In this document: one piece after another, positions 45,176 through 56,000 of the stretch | Layout: each line of letters begins with the position of its first letter | Position numbering within the stretch: position 1 is the stretch's first letter | DNA from: CAVUWL01 sp963700105 | GTDB lineage: Bacteria > Actinomycetota > Thermoleophilia > Solirubrobacterales > 70-9 | Reading direction: 5' to 3' | NCBI GenBank assembly: GCA_963700105.1 | Contig: CAVOWL010000006.1 | Coordinates: forward strand, 124,001-188,000 | DNA: 64,000 nucleotides | Translations under genes and position numbers: made by a program | The notes under the pieces: generated by a model | What the model was told of the DNA's origin: nothing | Seen by the model: the letters and a program-made list of their open reading frames with translations, nothing else | The model's database searches: none

Positions 45176-48034
45176 TCAGTGGCTCCGACCCCTCCCCCGC
45201 TTCTTCGTCTTCTTCTTCGCACCACACGCCGCCCCCGTCCTCACCTGCTGGGTCAAAGTCTTGCCGTTTTGGGCATCGAATTCGACCGTGGAGACTGTCG
45301 GAGCGGCGCAGAGATTCTGGGTGTTTGAGAGATAGCCCTGTTTGCCGCCGAACAGGGTGAAGAGGAAGTGCCCGATCGGGGCGTCGGGGATGACCGGGAC
45401 GACGGTCTTGAGGCGACCGCCCTGAACCGAGGATGATTCGGCCTCCGGGGTAAGCATCACCTGGCCGCCGAGAATGAAGGCGAGGTGGGGAAGGACGCCG
45501 AAGCCAGAGACCGCGTAGACCGGGCCCTTGAGCGGCTTTTCCAGAAGTGGGGTTTCGGTCACCGCTTCGCCGATCGGTTGACGCCCGGCGCACTGATCAG
45601 AGGCCAGTTCCGCTCGGTCGCAGAGGTTGCCGAGGTGGCGCTGGTCGATCTCGAAGGCTTTGGGCAGGGTGACCGTCAGGGACTTGATGTTGGCATCGCC
45701 CGGACGGGTATTGAGTTCGATCGCCAGGCTCGGGTCCTTGCTGCGGGCCGTAACCCCTCGGCCACCCAGCTCGGTGATCGACATTTTGGGAGCAAAGGGC
45801 AGCGAAAAGCAATTGACCGCCTGGAAGGGAGAGGAGAAATTGTCCACGGTGCCTTGATCGCCGACCCCCTGGGAAGAAACGGCAAAAGGAGAGCAGTTGG
45901 TGGGATTGATCATAAAGTTGGATCTATTGATGCCGACCTGAATTTCGCGCATACGCAGTGGGATACCGCCGATGATCTCGGGGACCGTTTCAGAGTCGGC
46001 GATAACGTGAGCATCGAGCGGGTCGATGTGTAGGGCAACGCGAACGACGACGGTGCCATAATCGTATGGACCAGCGAGAGCGGGAGTGATCACCACCAGC
46101 GAAAGAGGCGCTCCCTGGAAGGGGCCGGCAAGATAGACCTTTCCAATCGCGTGGAAGGGGTGTTCGCCGGGTCCAGCCGCGACGTTTGAGGCTCCGATTT
46201 CTGATGATGCCGGGCAACTTGGTTCTGCCTGCTCACTCCGTCCGAGAGCCTGGGCGGCAAGAGCAATCGAGGCCTCTGGACAGTAGGTGACGCCGTGAAG
46301 GTTGGCGGTGAGCCCCGGGGGCATGGTGAAGTTGACGTGGGCCAGATCCTGGTCACCGTCTTCGCGGTTCAGCTTTAGGGTGAAGGAGCTGTACCCGCCG
46401 GCTTCGGGGCTGCCGGTCCCGGCGATCAGCGTCGGGGTGAAGGGCCGGAGCTGTCCGGGGCATTCAGTACCGCGAGGCCCCGAATCCAACCCGAAAATCT
46501 GCGCTGATGTCACATCGGCCAGCGATTCATCAAAGGGGAAGAAATGAGCGCTGACGGTGTAGATCGTGCAGGCGATCGGGGTCGCCATCAGAGCCCGTTC
46601 TCCGGAGAAAAGGTGGAGATGAAATTCTTCGAATGGGGCCTGAGGAAGTTCTGCGAATTGGACAGTGAGCTGACCGCTTTCTTGGTTCGGAACTACCGAA
46701 CCAACAAGCTTGACATTCATGCCAGAGCCAGAAGCCATCATGAATAGCCGATACTGATTTCCAGGCTTCGGTTCGCCGATGTAGACGGAGCCTTCCAACG
46801 GCGCCTTGAGGGCCGGCGAGTCGATCGAGAAGGTTCCGATCTTTGCGTCGGCGCCACATTCAGTCGGGCCCTCGGAGTGAAAGTTGGCCTGGGCTTCGGT
46901 GCAGTCACTCTGTCCGTCAGCTGCATCGGGATTTACCGTGAAGCCAGGCGGAAAGGTGATCGTCGCCGATTTGATCTCGGAGGGAGACACGGCAAATCCC
47001 TCAAATAGCTTCGCGCTCAAATCGACGTTCAGACCGGAGGGCGAGTCGGTCTCTTCGGTGGTGGGACTTGCCTGGAGCAGTGGTTTGAATGTCTCCCGTT
47101 CACATTCGGTAACCATCGGGTAACTCGACTTCGCTTCAGATTGGTGATCGGGTTCATGGTAGGTCTGGACCTGAAGCGTTGTTTCGAGATTACTACCTGT
47201 GCATGTGGTTGGGTTGTCGGTGAGCGGCGTGACGGCAAGGCTGGATGGGGTACCTTCGACCAGACAGCTCGCATCGGTAATCCCCGGGCAGCCTTCGGGT
47301 TCACCAGGGGACCCTTTCGGAAACCGCTGCGCATCATGGCTAGCATCGGCTGGGAAACCCCAAAATGTCAAGCGGGCCGCTGCCAGCGGAATCAGCTGGG
47401 TGATATCGGATACCGTAAAGCTCAAACCGTAGTCCGTGTCGGTGCGAACCGACACAGGGATCTCGATCGGAACGTTGACCGTCGGAGCGATGAAGGCGAA
47501 AAGCGCCGTCTGTTCGGCGCTGGGTTCAAGGTTGAAGACGGGGGCGGTGCCGAGTAGGAAATCAGGGTTTCCTTCGTAGTTCGCGTAGACGGTGATCAAT
47601 CCAGCCTGCGTGTTTGAGGGGCACTGATCGAGTGCAAAGTTAGATGATGAACAGCGGGTGATCGCATCTGGATTACCGAAGAGTCCCTGCGGGGCATTGA
47701 AGGTGACATTTTGGGCGGCTTCAGGCGCACCGGGGCTAGACAGCGTGAAGGAGGTGGAGAGGTTGGGGTGTCCACCGGCCGCGGTGTCGGAGCTGGTGGT
47801 TTCAAATGAGCTGATCGGCTCATCTGCGGCGGCTTGAGCAGTGGCCATCGCCAGCGTGAACATGCTGAGGATCAGGGTCAAAGCAGCAGCGGTCGCGTAG
47901 CTTGGCGCCCGCCGCCGGCTGAATCGCCTCCCCTCAGAACCACGGTCACCTCGGCGGACTCTCCCCCGGGGCCTGGCCGCCAGGCATTGCTGGGGCGCGG
48001 CGAGAAGCTCCGCCCTAGCGGCCCGTGACATCAC
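45176..48034 (-). CDS. P5c: secreted four-repeat CPxxSxIG protein
   Basis: 952 residues. Two adjacent starts, GTG 48034 (GTGA overlap with the P4c stop) and ATG 48031 (TGATG), cannot be told apart. An Arg-rich n-region of about 45 residues precedes the hydrophobic core, with cleavage near AAA-DEPISSF. AGGHPNLSTSF is followed by Cys modules CPSNTQAG (about 131), CTEAQANFHSEGPTECGADAKIG (about 375-397, where the usual CP is CG), CPASSEIG (about 610) and CDRAELASDQC (about 801). FIAPTVNVPIEIPVSVRTDTDYG and FSGERALMATPIACTIY are conserved family segments. C-terminus GYLSNTQNLCAAP, GAACGAKKKTKKRGRGRSH. Function unknown; family and context as for P5a and P5b. Confidence 0.92.
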   Translation of the reverse strand: MMSRAARAELLAAPQQCLAARPRGRVRRGDRGSEGRRFSRRRAPSYATAAALTLILSMFTLAMATAQAAADEPISSFETTSSDTAAGGHPNLSTSFTLSSPGAPEAAQNVTFNAPQGLFGNPDAITRCSSSNFALDQCPSNTQAGLITVYANYEGNPDFLLGTAPVFNLEPSAEQTALFAFIAPTVNVPIEIPVSVRTDTDYGLSFTVSDITQLIPLAAARLTFWGFPADASHDAQRFPKGSPGEPEGCPGITDASCLVEGTPSSLAVTPLTDNPTTCTGSNLETTLQVQTYHEPDHQSEAKSSYPMVTECERETFKPLLQASPTTEETDSPSGLNVDLSAKLFEGFAVSPSEIKSATITFPPGFTVNPDAADGQSDCTEAQANFHSEGPTECGADAKIGTFSIDSPALKAPLEGSVYIGEPKPGNQYRLFMMASGSGMNVKLVGSVVPNQESGQLTVQFAELPQAPFEEFHLHLFSGERALMATPIACTIYTVSAHFFPFDESLADVTSAQIFGLDSGPRGTECPGQLRPFTPTLIAGTGSPEAGGYSSFTLKLNREDGDQDLAHVNFTMPPGLTANLHGVTYCPEASIALAAQALGRSEQAEPSCPASSEIGASNVAAGPGEHPFHAIGKVYLAGPFQGAPLSLVVITPALAGPYDYGTVVVRVALHIDPLDAHVIADSETVPEIIGGIPLRMREIQVGINRSNFMINPTNCSPFAVSSQGVGDQGTVDNFSSPFQAVNCFSLPFAPKMSITELGGRGVTARSKDPSLAIELNTRPGDANIKSLTVTLPKAFEIDQRHLGNLCDRAELASDQCAGRQPIGEAVTETPLLEKPLKGPVYAVSGFGVLPHLAFILGGQVMLTPEAESSSVQGGRLKTVVPVIPDAPIGHFLFTLFGGKQGYLSNTQNLCAAPTVSTVEFDAQNGKTLTQQVRTGAACGAKKKTKKRGRGRSH

Positions 48035-51000
48035 CGCCTACCCCCGTGGCCGTGATCGCGCCGGGCGGCTCGCCTTTTGTTTCTCTTTTTAATGTGGTGC
48101 CTGCGAAGGCAGCGGTCACCCTTTCGGCGGAATCCCGCCTTGCAGCTCAGCTTTTCGGTTGGACCTTCATTCCCGCCGGGGGAAGGGGCAACGGAATGGA
48201 TGTTGGCGGCCGGGGGTGGAGGAGAGCCGGCACCGTGGCACTCGTCGGAGGCCTTACAGGGAACTTCGGGCGGCGTGTAGGGGAAGCCGCCTTCGGCACG
48301 CGCATCGTAGATACGAACGTGGCTTCCGTTCGCGTCCCCCGCCGAGAGCGCTTCGCGCGTGAAGAAGAATACGTCGGTGCCGTCGGCAGAAGCCGAGAGG
48401 AGGCTGTCGTTGGACGGGCTGGTCCCGGGGGAGATGAGATCGAGGCAGCCGGGAGCCGTGTTACAGATCTGACTATCAACGCCGGCACCGATAGGCTCCC
48501 ACTCATAGACGTCTTCGCGTTCATTCAAATCGCGATCGACGAGTCCTTCGGTGGAGTTGAAGAAGACGCGGCCGTCGTTGGTGAGGCTGAGTCCACCGGA
48601 GGCAAGGGTCGCTTCGCCCGTCGCCTGCTCGCCGGTCTGGCTACAAGAGACGCACTGCAGATTTTCGGCAGTCGAGTCATAGCGATAGACCTCGCGGTGC
48701 CCAGCGTTGTCGTATCCGGTCAGCGAGAGTGCCGAGGTGAAGACCGCATCGGCGCCGTTGGGGGTCACCTCGAAATCCGCGCTGCTGCGAGCTCCCGGAG
48801 AACGAACACTGTCAACGATCAGCGGGTTGTCCGCTTCGGGATCTACCACTTCCGGCGGCCCGAGCGCCCTAACGCTGCCACTACCACGATTGGTTATAAA
48901 GAGTTCGCCTTCGTTTGCAACAAGGCTGACCGAGCTCGAAAGAAACGCGGAACCAAATGCTGCGCCAACCTGGTGGCCGGAGGAATCGAACTCACTGACC
49001 TGATTGCCTTCGTCGACATACACGTCATTGCTTGAGGGTTCGACCGCGACGCCGAGCGAGGGATTGGCGTCGAGTAGGTGTCCGCCCGAGGGTTCGTATT
49101 CAAGCGGTGAGGTGCTGGTTGGTTCGTAGGCCTCGGTCGTCCCCGATTCGTTGAGGATCCCGCCCCCGTTGACGAGGTAGACGGTCCCGCTCGAGTTGAC
49201 CGCAACACCGGTCGGTCGCGACACCGTCGTAAAGCTGGTGACAGGTTGGCCGTTTGCGTCATAGACGTGGAGGAGAGCACCAAAGGCTTCGGGGACAAAG
49301 ACGTCTCCGTTTGCCGGATCAACCGCCACTCCGCTTGGATAGCCGCCTTCGATCTGAGACAGATATTCTCCCGAGGGGCCGAACTTATCGACGACGCCGT
49401 TGAGCAAGTCCGGGACATAGAGATCGCCAAAGGAGGGGCTCTGTGGATCCCTGTCGACCGCCAGCTCAGTGGCCAGATTTCCCGGCCCGTACTCGGCGAA
49501 GGACTTCGCCGGGGTATTTGACCCATTCAGCTTTCCACCTTCGCCGAAGCTGGTCACCAAATGGCCGGAAGGAGTGAACTTCTCAACAGCGCCCCCCACT
49601 TCGGCCCCGGTTAGATCGAGAACGTAGGTGTCCCCTTCGGGTCCGACAGCGACCCCAGTGGGCTCTTCGAAAGCGCCGAACGAGCGCCGGAGGGGACGAC
49701 TGGCTTCCGGCAACGCCGCATTGGCGCTCGACTCAAGCGTCGCCACGAAGTGAGGAGCGCCTCCCGGGCGAACGACGTAGAGGTTGGGAGCGTTCTGAAC
49801 GCCTTCAGAGCCGTCGAGCTGCTCGGGGGAGAGGAAGTAGATCGTGCCATCGCCTGAGGCCACTCCCCCACCGCCGCCGATTGCGACGTCACCGCAGTTA
49901 GCTTCGGTGCCGGTCGTGTTCCAGTGGACGTGCTTGGTGTTTGAGGCGGGATCACAGCTGGCGCTATCGCCGGGCTGTCCGGGGGTTTCGGTTTCCCCTT
50001 TGGAGATCAGGGTGAGCGGCTTTCCTTCTTCCCACATGTAGATGTCTGGGCCGCTGTGGGCGCTGTCTTGGTTGGTCAGGTGTTCTTCAGAGGAGAAGAA
50101 GACCTTGGTGCCATCGGAGGTCATTCCGTCAAAGAGGACGCCACCTTTAGCTCCTGGGGTCAGTTCTGTCGTTTTGGAGGAGTCCCCGACGTTCATGTAG
50201 AGGTGCCAATATTTGGCGTTGCCAACTTCGGAGACGAGCTGGCCGATCAGGATGTGGGAGCCATCGGAGGAGATATCGAGCTCGCCGATGCCCGAGCCGC
50301 TCATCGTTGCCCCCGAGGGGGTCTTTGAGACGACCTTGGTTTCTTCGGTCTTTAGGTTTCGGTCATAGATCGAGAGGTCGGTGCCGTTGTTGTTTCCTTC
50401 GGGCTCAAACTGGGATTTGGAGCCAAAGATGAAGTGTTCGCCGTTGGCGGAGAGGTCTTTGCCGATAAAGCCTTCGGGCTTGGCTTTGGGTTGGGGGATA
50501 GAGCCCGCCATCCCCTGCACCAGTTCTCCGTTTGGCAGGTGGATCGGCTCCCCGGTTTCTGTCTGGCCGGGGCCAAAGCAGGGCGAGCAGATTTCTTCTC
50601 CGCCGAAGGCCAGGGTGTCAAGGCTTGAGTCTGCTTCCAGCAGGGTCGAGCCGAAGGGGCCTTTGGCTGAGGGATCGTTGGCGGGGATGCCGACGTATTT
50701 CGTGCTCCAGCCTTCGGGGCCGCGGGTGGCGACGTAGGGGTCGACGCCGTGGTTGGTCGGGTATCCGGTTCCCGGAATGCCGCCGTCGTGGACGCCGTAG
50801 AGGAGACGGGAGACTCCTGTAGATCCCGAGGCCTCCGGGTAGCCGGGGAATGGAGTCTGACCTTCAACAAGGTTAGACTCGACGTCGTAGCCTCCGGCGT
50901 TAGCGGCTGAGACCAGCTCGTATGCGCGACAGTCAAGGAGCAACGCCGCGCCCGTCTGCTGGCGGACGTGGGCGTTGGGACAGTCGTCTTTGAAGGGGGT

Positions 51001-53067
51001 GAAGGGAAAGGTCGTGAAGGAGTGTTCGGCGCCTGGGGTGCCCCCTTCTGGACTTTCCTTATTGGTTGCAACAACCCGGTAGTGGTAGACGGTGCCAGGG
51101 GTGAGACCGCGCAGCTGATAGCTGACGTTCACAAAGAGCCGGCCGGAGCCAATGTCGACATCGGGAACCGGCACCGCCTGACAGGGATCTGGGCTCGCAG
51201 AGCAATTACTCGTACCGTATTCAAAGTGATATTTGGTGTCCGCTCCCCCGGGGTTGATAAGGGCCGTCAGAAGGGCGCGATCGGAGTGCACATCGCTGAC
51301 CGCACCCTCGATCAGCGGAGCTGAGATTGTCGTTTGGAAAGAGCGGTCTTCGCCATAGCTGACTCCTGCGCCGTTTTCCGCGACGATTCGATAGTGGTAG
51401 TGCGCAAGCGGTTCGAGCTTTTCGGCCAGACGGAAGGAGACCAATTCGCGGCTTTCTGGAGCTGGTGAGACTCCGACTCCAGGAGGAGCGGCGGTATCGA
51501 AACCGTATTTGGAGGTGGCGCCCCATTCAAAGTAGTAATGGGTCAATTCTCCGTTTCCGACAAAGGTGCCCTCGAGAGTCGCGCTGGTTCCGCCAACTTC
51601 GGCTGGTTCCTCGGTTTGCAAGCCCAGGACATTGTGAGGTGTGTAGGTCTGGTCCGCACCGTGCTGGATACTCGCCGGTTCGCTCCCATTGCTGACTACG
51701 ATTCGGTAGTGATAGGTCGTATCAGTGCTAAGAGACGATATTTCAGCATGAACTTCTGTCGGGGTTTCGATCGGACTTGCGTTTGTACCAACCGTTTCAT
51801 CTGAAGCGTTGAGGCAGGGCCTGGATCCGAAACTGTATTCGCCATCCTTTGGCCCGTATTCAAAGCTGCACGAAATGACGTTTCCGCCGCCATTGGGATC
51901 GATCTCAGCGTCGAGGGTGCCGGAGGTGGGGCTCGGATTGGAGACGAGGTGGTAGGTGAGCCTGGGAAGGACGACGTTGGGGCGGTAGATACTGACGGCG
52001 CCATTTGCGACGTAGACATAGCCCTGAGAGTTAACTGCAACCGCTCCTTCATGAGCGATTGAATCCAGATACACGCCTTCGGGAGACAGCTCGGAGCCAT
52101 TGTCAAAGACAGCGTCGCCGTTGGTCGGGTCGACCGCGAGGCCGTCGGCTGGAGCATTGAATTCGCGTACGAGTTCACCGCTCGGGCTGAACTCCTCAAC
52201 GACCGCGCGCCCCGCGTCGGCGACGTAGATGTTGCCCCGAGCATCGACTGCGATGCCCTGGGCGTTTGCGAAACCGGAGAGGACATTTCCACCGGTGGCT
52301 TCGAATTCAGCGGGCTTGCCGTTCGGTTCGAAGGCAGAGACCGCTCCATAGCAGTAGCCAGGGCAGGTGTTGAGAATGTACATCCGACCATTGGAGCTGT
52401 TGACCGCGACCGATGGGTCGGCGCCAGTTTCCCCCCCGATGTTGCCGCCATTCGTCGGCAGGGGCCTGACTTCGACTGGTGTCGCGTGGTTGCCGGCGAG
52501 ATTGAAGACGTCGATGCCACCCGCTTCTGCTACGTAGAGGAAGCCGTCGGAGGTGTCAACTGCCAAGCTGTCGCTGCTCAGATTGCCAGCGCCATACGGT
52601 TCACCGACTTTCTTGCTTTCCCCGGGGTAGGCTTCGTACTCTTCGACGCTGCCTTGATTCAGGATCCAAGCGCCATCATGACCGTCGATCGCGACCCCGT
52701 TGGCATCGGTGAGGGGAATTTCGGCCGCGAGGCTGCGCGGTGCGGCGGCAAACGCCGGGGCGGCAGTGGCGAGCACCGCGATTGCCAAAGCCAACCCCTC
52801 AACCAGAGCCGAAAGAGCCGAGAACGCCCCGCGGCGGCTTCCAGCTGCCCTTGCGCCAGCCGCGCGGGCAATCCGACCCCCACGGCGTGACGGAGCCGCC
52901 TCGGGCGCCAATCTTTCGCATCGAGAAGCCGCTGGGACGAGATGGGCTTTGGGTGGAGATGGAGCGGCTGGGGCAGTTGAGAGCGAACTGTGGATGACCG
53001 ATCTTCGTCGTCGCAACCGGGCCGAAGAGGAGACGAAAATGGCAGAAACGCTTCGCTCGGCCCTCAT
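48031..53067 (-). CDS. P4c: giant secreted NHL/Fn3/RAYELVS/PD40 protein
   Basis: ATG 53067 gives an ATGA overlap with P3c and a 1678-residue product; an ATG 25 codons upstream (53142) lies well inside P3c and is less likely. The N-terminus is odd: about 85 mostly Arg/Ala/Ser residues precede the hydrophobic core (LALAIAVLATAAPAFA). Then NHL (about 110-364), three Fn3-like domains (364-690), CPNAHVRQQTGAALLLDCRAYELVSAANAGG (about 695), PD40-like blades, a nested NHL block (about 1122-1420; EEPTGVAVGPEGDTYVLD), more blades (LTNDGRVFFNSTEGLV, GTDVFFFTREAL), CKASDECHGAG (about 1609) and SCKAGFRRKGDRCLRRHH with a basic tail. Part of the PD40 region is almost identical to P4b. Confidence 0.9.
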   Translation of the reverse strand: MRAERSVSAIFVSSSARLRRRRSVIHSSLSTAPAAPSPPKAHLVPAASRCERLAPEAAPSRRGGRIARAAGARAAGSRRGAFSALSALVEGLALAIAVLATAAPAFAAAPRSLAAEIPLTDANGVAIDGHDGAWILNQGSVEEYEAYPGESKKVGEPYGAGNLSSDSLAVDTSDGFLYVAEAGGIDVFNLAGNHATPVEVRPLPTNGGNIGGETGADPSVAVNSSNGRMYILNTCPGYCYGAVSAFEPNGKPAEFEATGGNVLSGFANAQGIAVDARGNIYVADAGRAVVEEFSPSGELVREFNAPADGLAVDPTNGDAVFDNGSELSPEGVYLDSIAHEGAVAVNSQGYVYVANGAVSIYRPNVVLPRLTYHLVSNPSPTSGTLDAEIDPNGGGNVISCSFEYGPKDGEYSFGSRPCLNASDETVGTNASPIETPTEVHAEISSLSTDTTYHYRIVVSNGSEPASIQHGADQTYTPHNVLGLQTEEPAEVGGTSATLEGTFVGNGELTHYYFEWGATSKYGFDTAAPPGVGVSPAPESRELVSFRLAEKLEPLAHYHYRIVAENGAGVSYGEDRSFQTTISAPLIEGAVSDVHSDRALLTALINPGGADTKYHFEYGTSNCSASPDPCQAVPVPDVDIGSGRLFVNVSYQLRGLTPGTVYHYRVVATNKESPEGGTPGAEHSFTTFPFTPFKDDCPNAHVRQQTGAALLLDCRAYELVSAANAGGYDVESNLVEGQTPFPGYPEASGSTGVSRLLYGVHDGGIPGTGYPTNHGVDPYVATRGPEGWSTKYVGIPANDPSAKGPFGSTLLEADSSLDTLAFGGEEICSPCFGPGQTETGEPIHLPNGELVQGMAGSIPQPKAKPEGFIGKDLSANGEHFIFGSKSQFEPEGNNNGTDLSIYDRNLKTEETKVVSKTPSGATMSGSGIGELDISSDGSHILIGQLVSEVGNAKYWHLYMNVGDSSKTTELTPGAKGGVLFDGMTSDGTKVFFSSEEHLTNQDSAHSGPDIYMWEEGKPLTLISKGETETPGQPGDSASCDPASNTKHVHWNTTGTEANCGDVAIGGGGGVASGDGTIYFLSPEQLDGSEGVQNAPNLYVVRPGGAPHFVATLESSANAALPEASRPLRRSFGAFEEPTGVAVGPEGDTYVLDLTGAEVGGAVEKFTPSGHLVTSFGEGGKLNGSNTPAKSFAEYGPGNLATELAVDRDPQSPSFGDLYVPDLLNGVVDKFGPSGEYLSQIEGGYPSGVAVDPANGDVFVPEAFGALLHVYDANGQPVTSFTTVSRPTGVAVNSSGTVYLVNGGGILNESGTTEAYEPTSTSPLEYEPSGGHLLDANPSLGVAVEPSSNDVYVDEGNQVSEFDSSGHQVGAAFGSAFLSSSVSLVANEGELFITNRGSGSVRALGPPEVVDPEADNPLIVDSVRSPGARSSADFEVTPNGADAVFTSALSLTGYDNAGHREVYRYDSTAENLQCVSCSQTGEQATGEATLASGGLSLTNDGRVFFNSTEGLVDRDLNEREDVYEWEPIGAGVDSQICNTAPGCLDLISPGTSPSNDSLLSASADGTDVFFFTREALSAGDANGSHVRIYDARAEGGFPYTPPEVPCKASDECHGAGSPPPPAANIHSVAPSPGGNEGPTEKLSCKAGFRRKGDRCLRRHHIKKRNKRRAARRDHGHGGRR
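49707..50738 (-). repeat. near-identical block shared with 31630-32661
   Basis: Partner of the P4b block: same length, no gaps, edges at the same codons. It covers the PD40-like part from RGPEGWSTKYVGIP to FVATLESSANAALPE. Confidence 0.85.
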
Positions 53068-56000
53068 CTGATACCAAACCAATCGATCGCCCGTGTTCCA
53101 TTTACGGTTCCGCTCCGTTTGCGCCCGTTCGACCCACTGCACGGCACATGCAGCAATTGGTTTTGGTTATCGATCCGTCCGTTTTGGCCTTCGAGCGTGG
53201 CCTGCGTCGCCAGCGGTCCCTGACAGAGATCGACACTATTTGCCAGGAGACCCCTCCTGCCACCATCGAGGTTGAGCGTGAACCGCGAGACGGGGGCATC
53301 GGGAACGCTCTTGAAGGAGGTCCGCAGCCGCCCGCTGACCGTTTCGATCTTGCCGTCGAGATCGATGTCGATCTGGCCCCCAAGTGCGGCGACGATATCC
53401 GGAAGGCCGCTCTTATTTTCGGGAGCCGAGCGTAGATATATCGGTCCTTCCAGCGGCTTTTCAAGCAACGGGGTTTCGGCCGCGGCGAAACCGATAATCG
53501 AGCCCTGCGGGCAGTTGCTGGCGGCAAACTGAACCCTGGTGCAGGGATTTTTGATGTGGGCGTTATCGATCAGCTCGGAGCGAGGCAGGGTGACCGCCGT
53601 CGATGCGATATTGGCTTCACCAGCCTTGGCGCTGAGTGTTGCTCGAAGGGCGGGGTTACCATCGCGCTTAGTCGCGCCGGAGAGCACCAGGCCCAGTTTG
53701 GGGGCGAAAGGCAGGGTGCCACAATTGGCGACCTGGTAGTGCTCGCCTAGGTTCGCGACGGCGCCCTGGTTACCCGAGATTTCGGCACCGACCGAGAACG
53801 GGCTGCAGTTGGTTGGATTCAGGGTGAAGTCGGGGCGGTTGAGTTCGATGCGAACCGAGCGCAGCCGCAGGGGAATACCTTCGAGGATCTGGGGCAGGGG
53901 ATCGGAGACGGCGCTGATCTGAGCCGTTTCAGGATTGACGTGAAGCGCGACTCGAACGACCGCGTCGCCGAGGTCATAGGGTCCAGAAACCGCCGGTGTG
54001 ATGATCGCGAGGCTGAGCGGCGCCCCCCTGTAGGGGCCAGCGAGGTAGACCCTGCCCGCCGTGTAGAGAGGGTGGGTCCCGGCGCCCGCCCCGCTGATCG
54101 CGGTGCCAATCTGGGAAGCGGCCGGACAGCTGGGATCCGCCGCCTCTTTGAGTCCTGGATAGCCCGGTTCAGCTGCGGCCACAATCGCCGCGTCGGGGCA
54201 GTACGGGATGCCCTTCAAGGTGGCTGAGAAACCGGGAGGCGTGGTGACCGTGAGGCCGGCGAAGTCCTGGTCGCCATCAGGGCGGGTTATTTCAAGCGAA
54301 AAGGGAGTGTGGGCCGCCGGGGTATGATTGAGGGAAACAGCCTGGAAGCCCGGAGTGAAGGGCCGTTGGGAAGCGGGACACTGACCCCCAGCCGGGCCCG
54401 ATTTTAGGGTGAAGTACTGTGTGGAAGTCTGGGCCGGAAGGCTTTCGTCCCACGGAGTAAAGGTCGAGGTGACCGGGTAGGTACCGCACTGAGTGGGAGT
54501 TGCAAGAAGGCCGCGTTCGGATCCGAAAATATGCATGTCGAAGGCGGTGAGCGGGGTCTGAGGAAGTTCGGGAAATGAGATCGTGAGCTGGCCGGTCTGC
54601 TTGTTGGCGCTGATGCTGCCGGCGAGCTTGATGTGAGTGGCGTATCCGTTTGCGACCAAGAAGATCCGGTAGCGATTTCCGGGTTCGGGCTGCCCGAGAT
54701 AGACAAATCCGGGGAGGGGACCCGGCAGGGCCGAGCTGTCGATTGTGAGGCTGCCAACCTTTGAATATTCAGGACACTGGGCTTCTTCTTCGGATTTAAA
54801 GCGCGCTTCGGCATTCGAGCAGGAGGTCTTGCCGTCGGCCGCATTTGGGTTGATCGAGAAGCCTTCGGGGAGGGAAACCGTCGCGGCGCGCAACTCAGTG
54901 GGAGAGGGCACAGTGGGACTGACCTGCTGTGGAACGCTCAAATCGACGTCGATGCCAGAGGCGGAGTCGGTGGCCGTGGCGGTCGGTTGGGCGTAGAGGC
55001 TGGGGTTGAAGCTGAGCTGATCACAGCCGGTCATTTCCGGCCAGATGTCTTCGGCATTGGTAACGCCTCCGTCGTAGGAGAGCACTTCCAGAGATGAGCT
55101 GGAGGTTTTGCCACAGACGGTCGGGTTCTGCAGGAAGGGAATTTCTGGGCTGTTGGAGGCGACGGGTGGCAGCGTGACGCGGGGGCAGGGCTCGGTGATA
55201 TCGTTGGGTTCGTCGTTCATGATGGGATCGCTGCTTTCGTTGGCGGTGGCTTCCCCTTTGGCGTTACAGAGCTCATCGACGTAGACACTTCCCCCGTATG
55301 GGTTGTCCTTTGGATTGAGTCGAAGCGCATCATTTGCAGGAGAAGCGGGGACACCCCAGAGCAGCTGCTGGATCTCAAGCAGGGGGAAGACATGGGGAAT
55401 CGTCGTGCCCTTGACATCGAGGCCGTAGTCAGTGGCGGTGCGAGCGCTGAATATGGTGAACACGGGGGCATTGAAGCCCAGCACCTTGAAGCCGAGCAGG
55501 CCGGCCTCATCGGGTGGGGGGACGAGGTTGTATATGGCGGTGTTGAAGGGCTCGGCGATACCGCTGAGGCCTGGAACGCTGACCCCGACGTTTGCGATCC
55601 CCACCTGCGATTCGATTGCACACTCATTGGCGCTGAATTCCGCCAGAGTGCACTGCGGGGTTGCATGGGGGTTGCCGATGAAGCCCGCCGGTAGCTCCAC
55701 CGTCGAGTCCTGAGCGTCCTGGCAATTGCACGGGTTCTGCTTGTCTTGAATAACCCGATTTTCAACCTGAAAGGAGACCTCGAGATTGGGGTGACCGCCC
55801 GCCTGGGTGTTGGACGGAATCGCGGCGTAGAGGCTGATCGGCGTGTTGGCGCTCGCGGTGGGGGGAAGCAACCAGACCGCTCCCGATACCGCGACGGCGA
55901 TGGCGACCCGCAAGAGGCCACGGCAGCTTCTCGAATAAATGTCCCCCGACGGGCGACGTCGCACGCCGCATTCCTCCGAAGGTGCATCTACGCGGCACCT

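Noticed and set aside
53068..53142. Upstream ATG 53142 as start of P4c
   Set aside because: It would overlap P3c by 79 bases; ATG 53067 gives the ATGA junction seen elsewhere in these operons.
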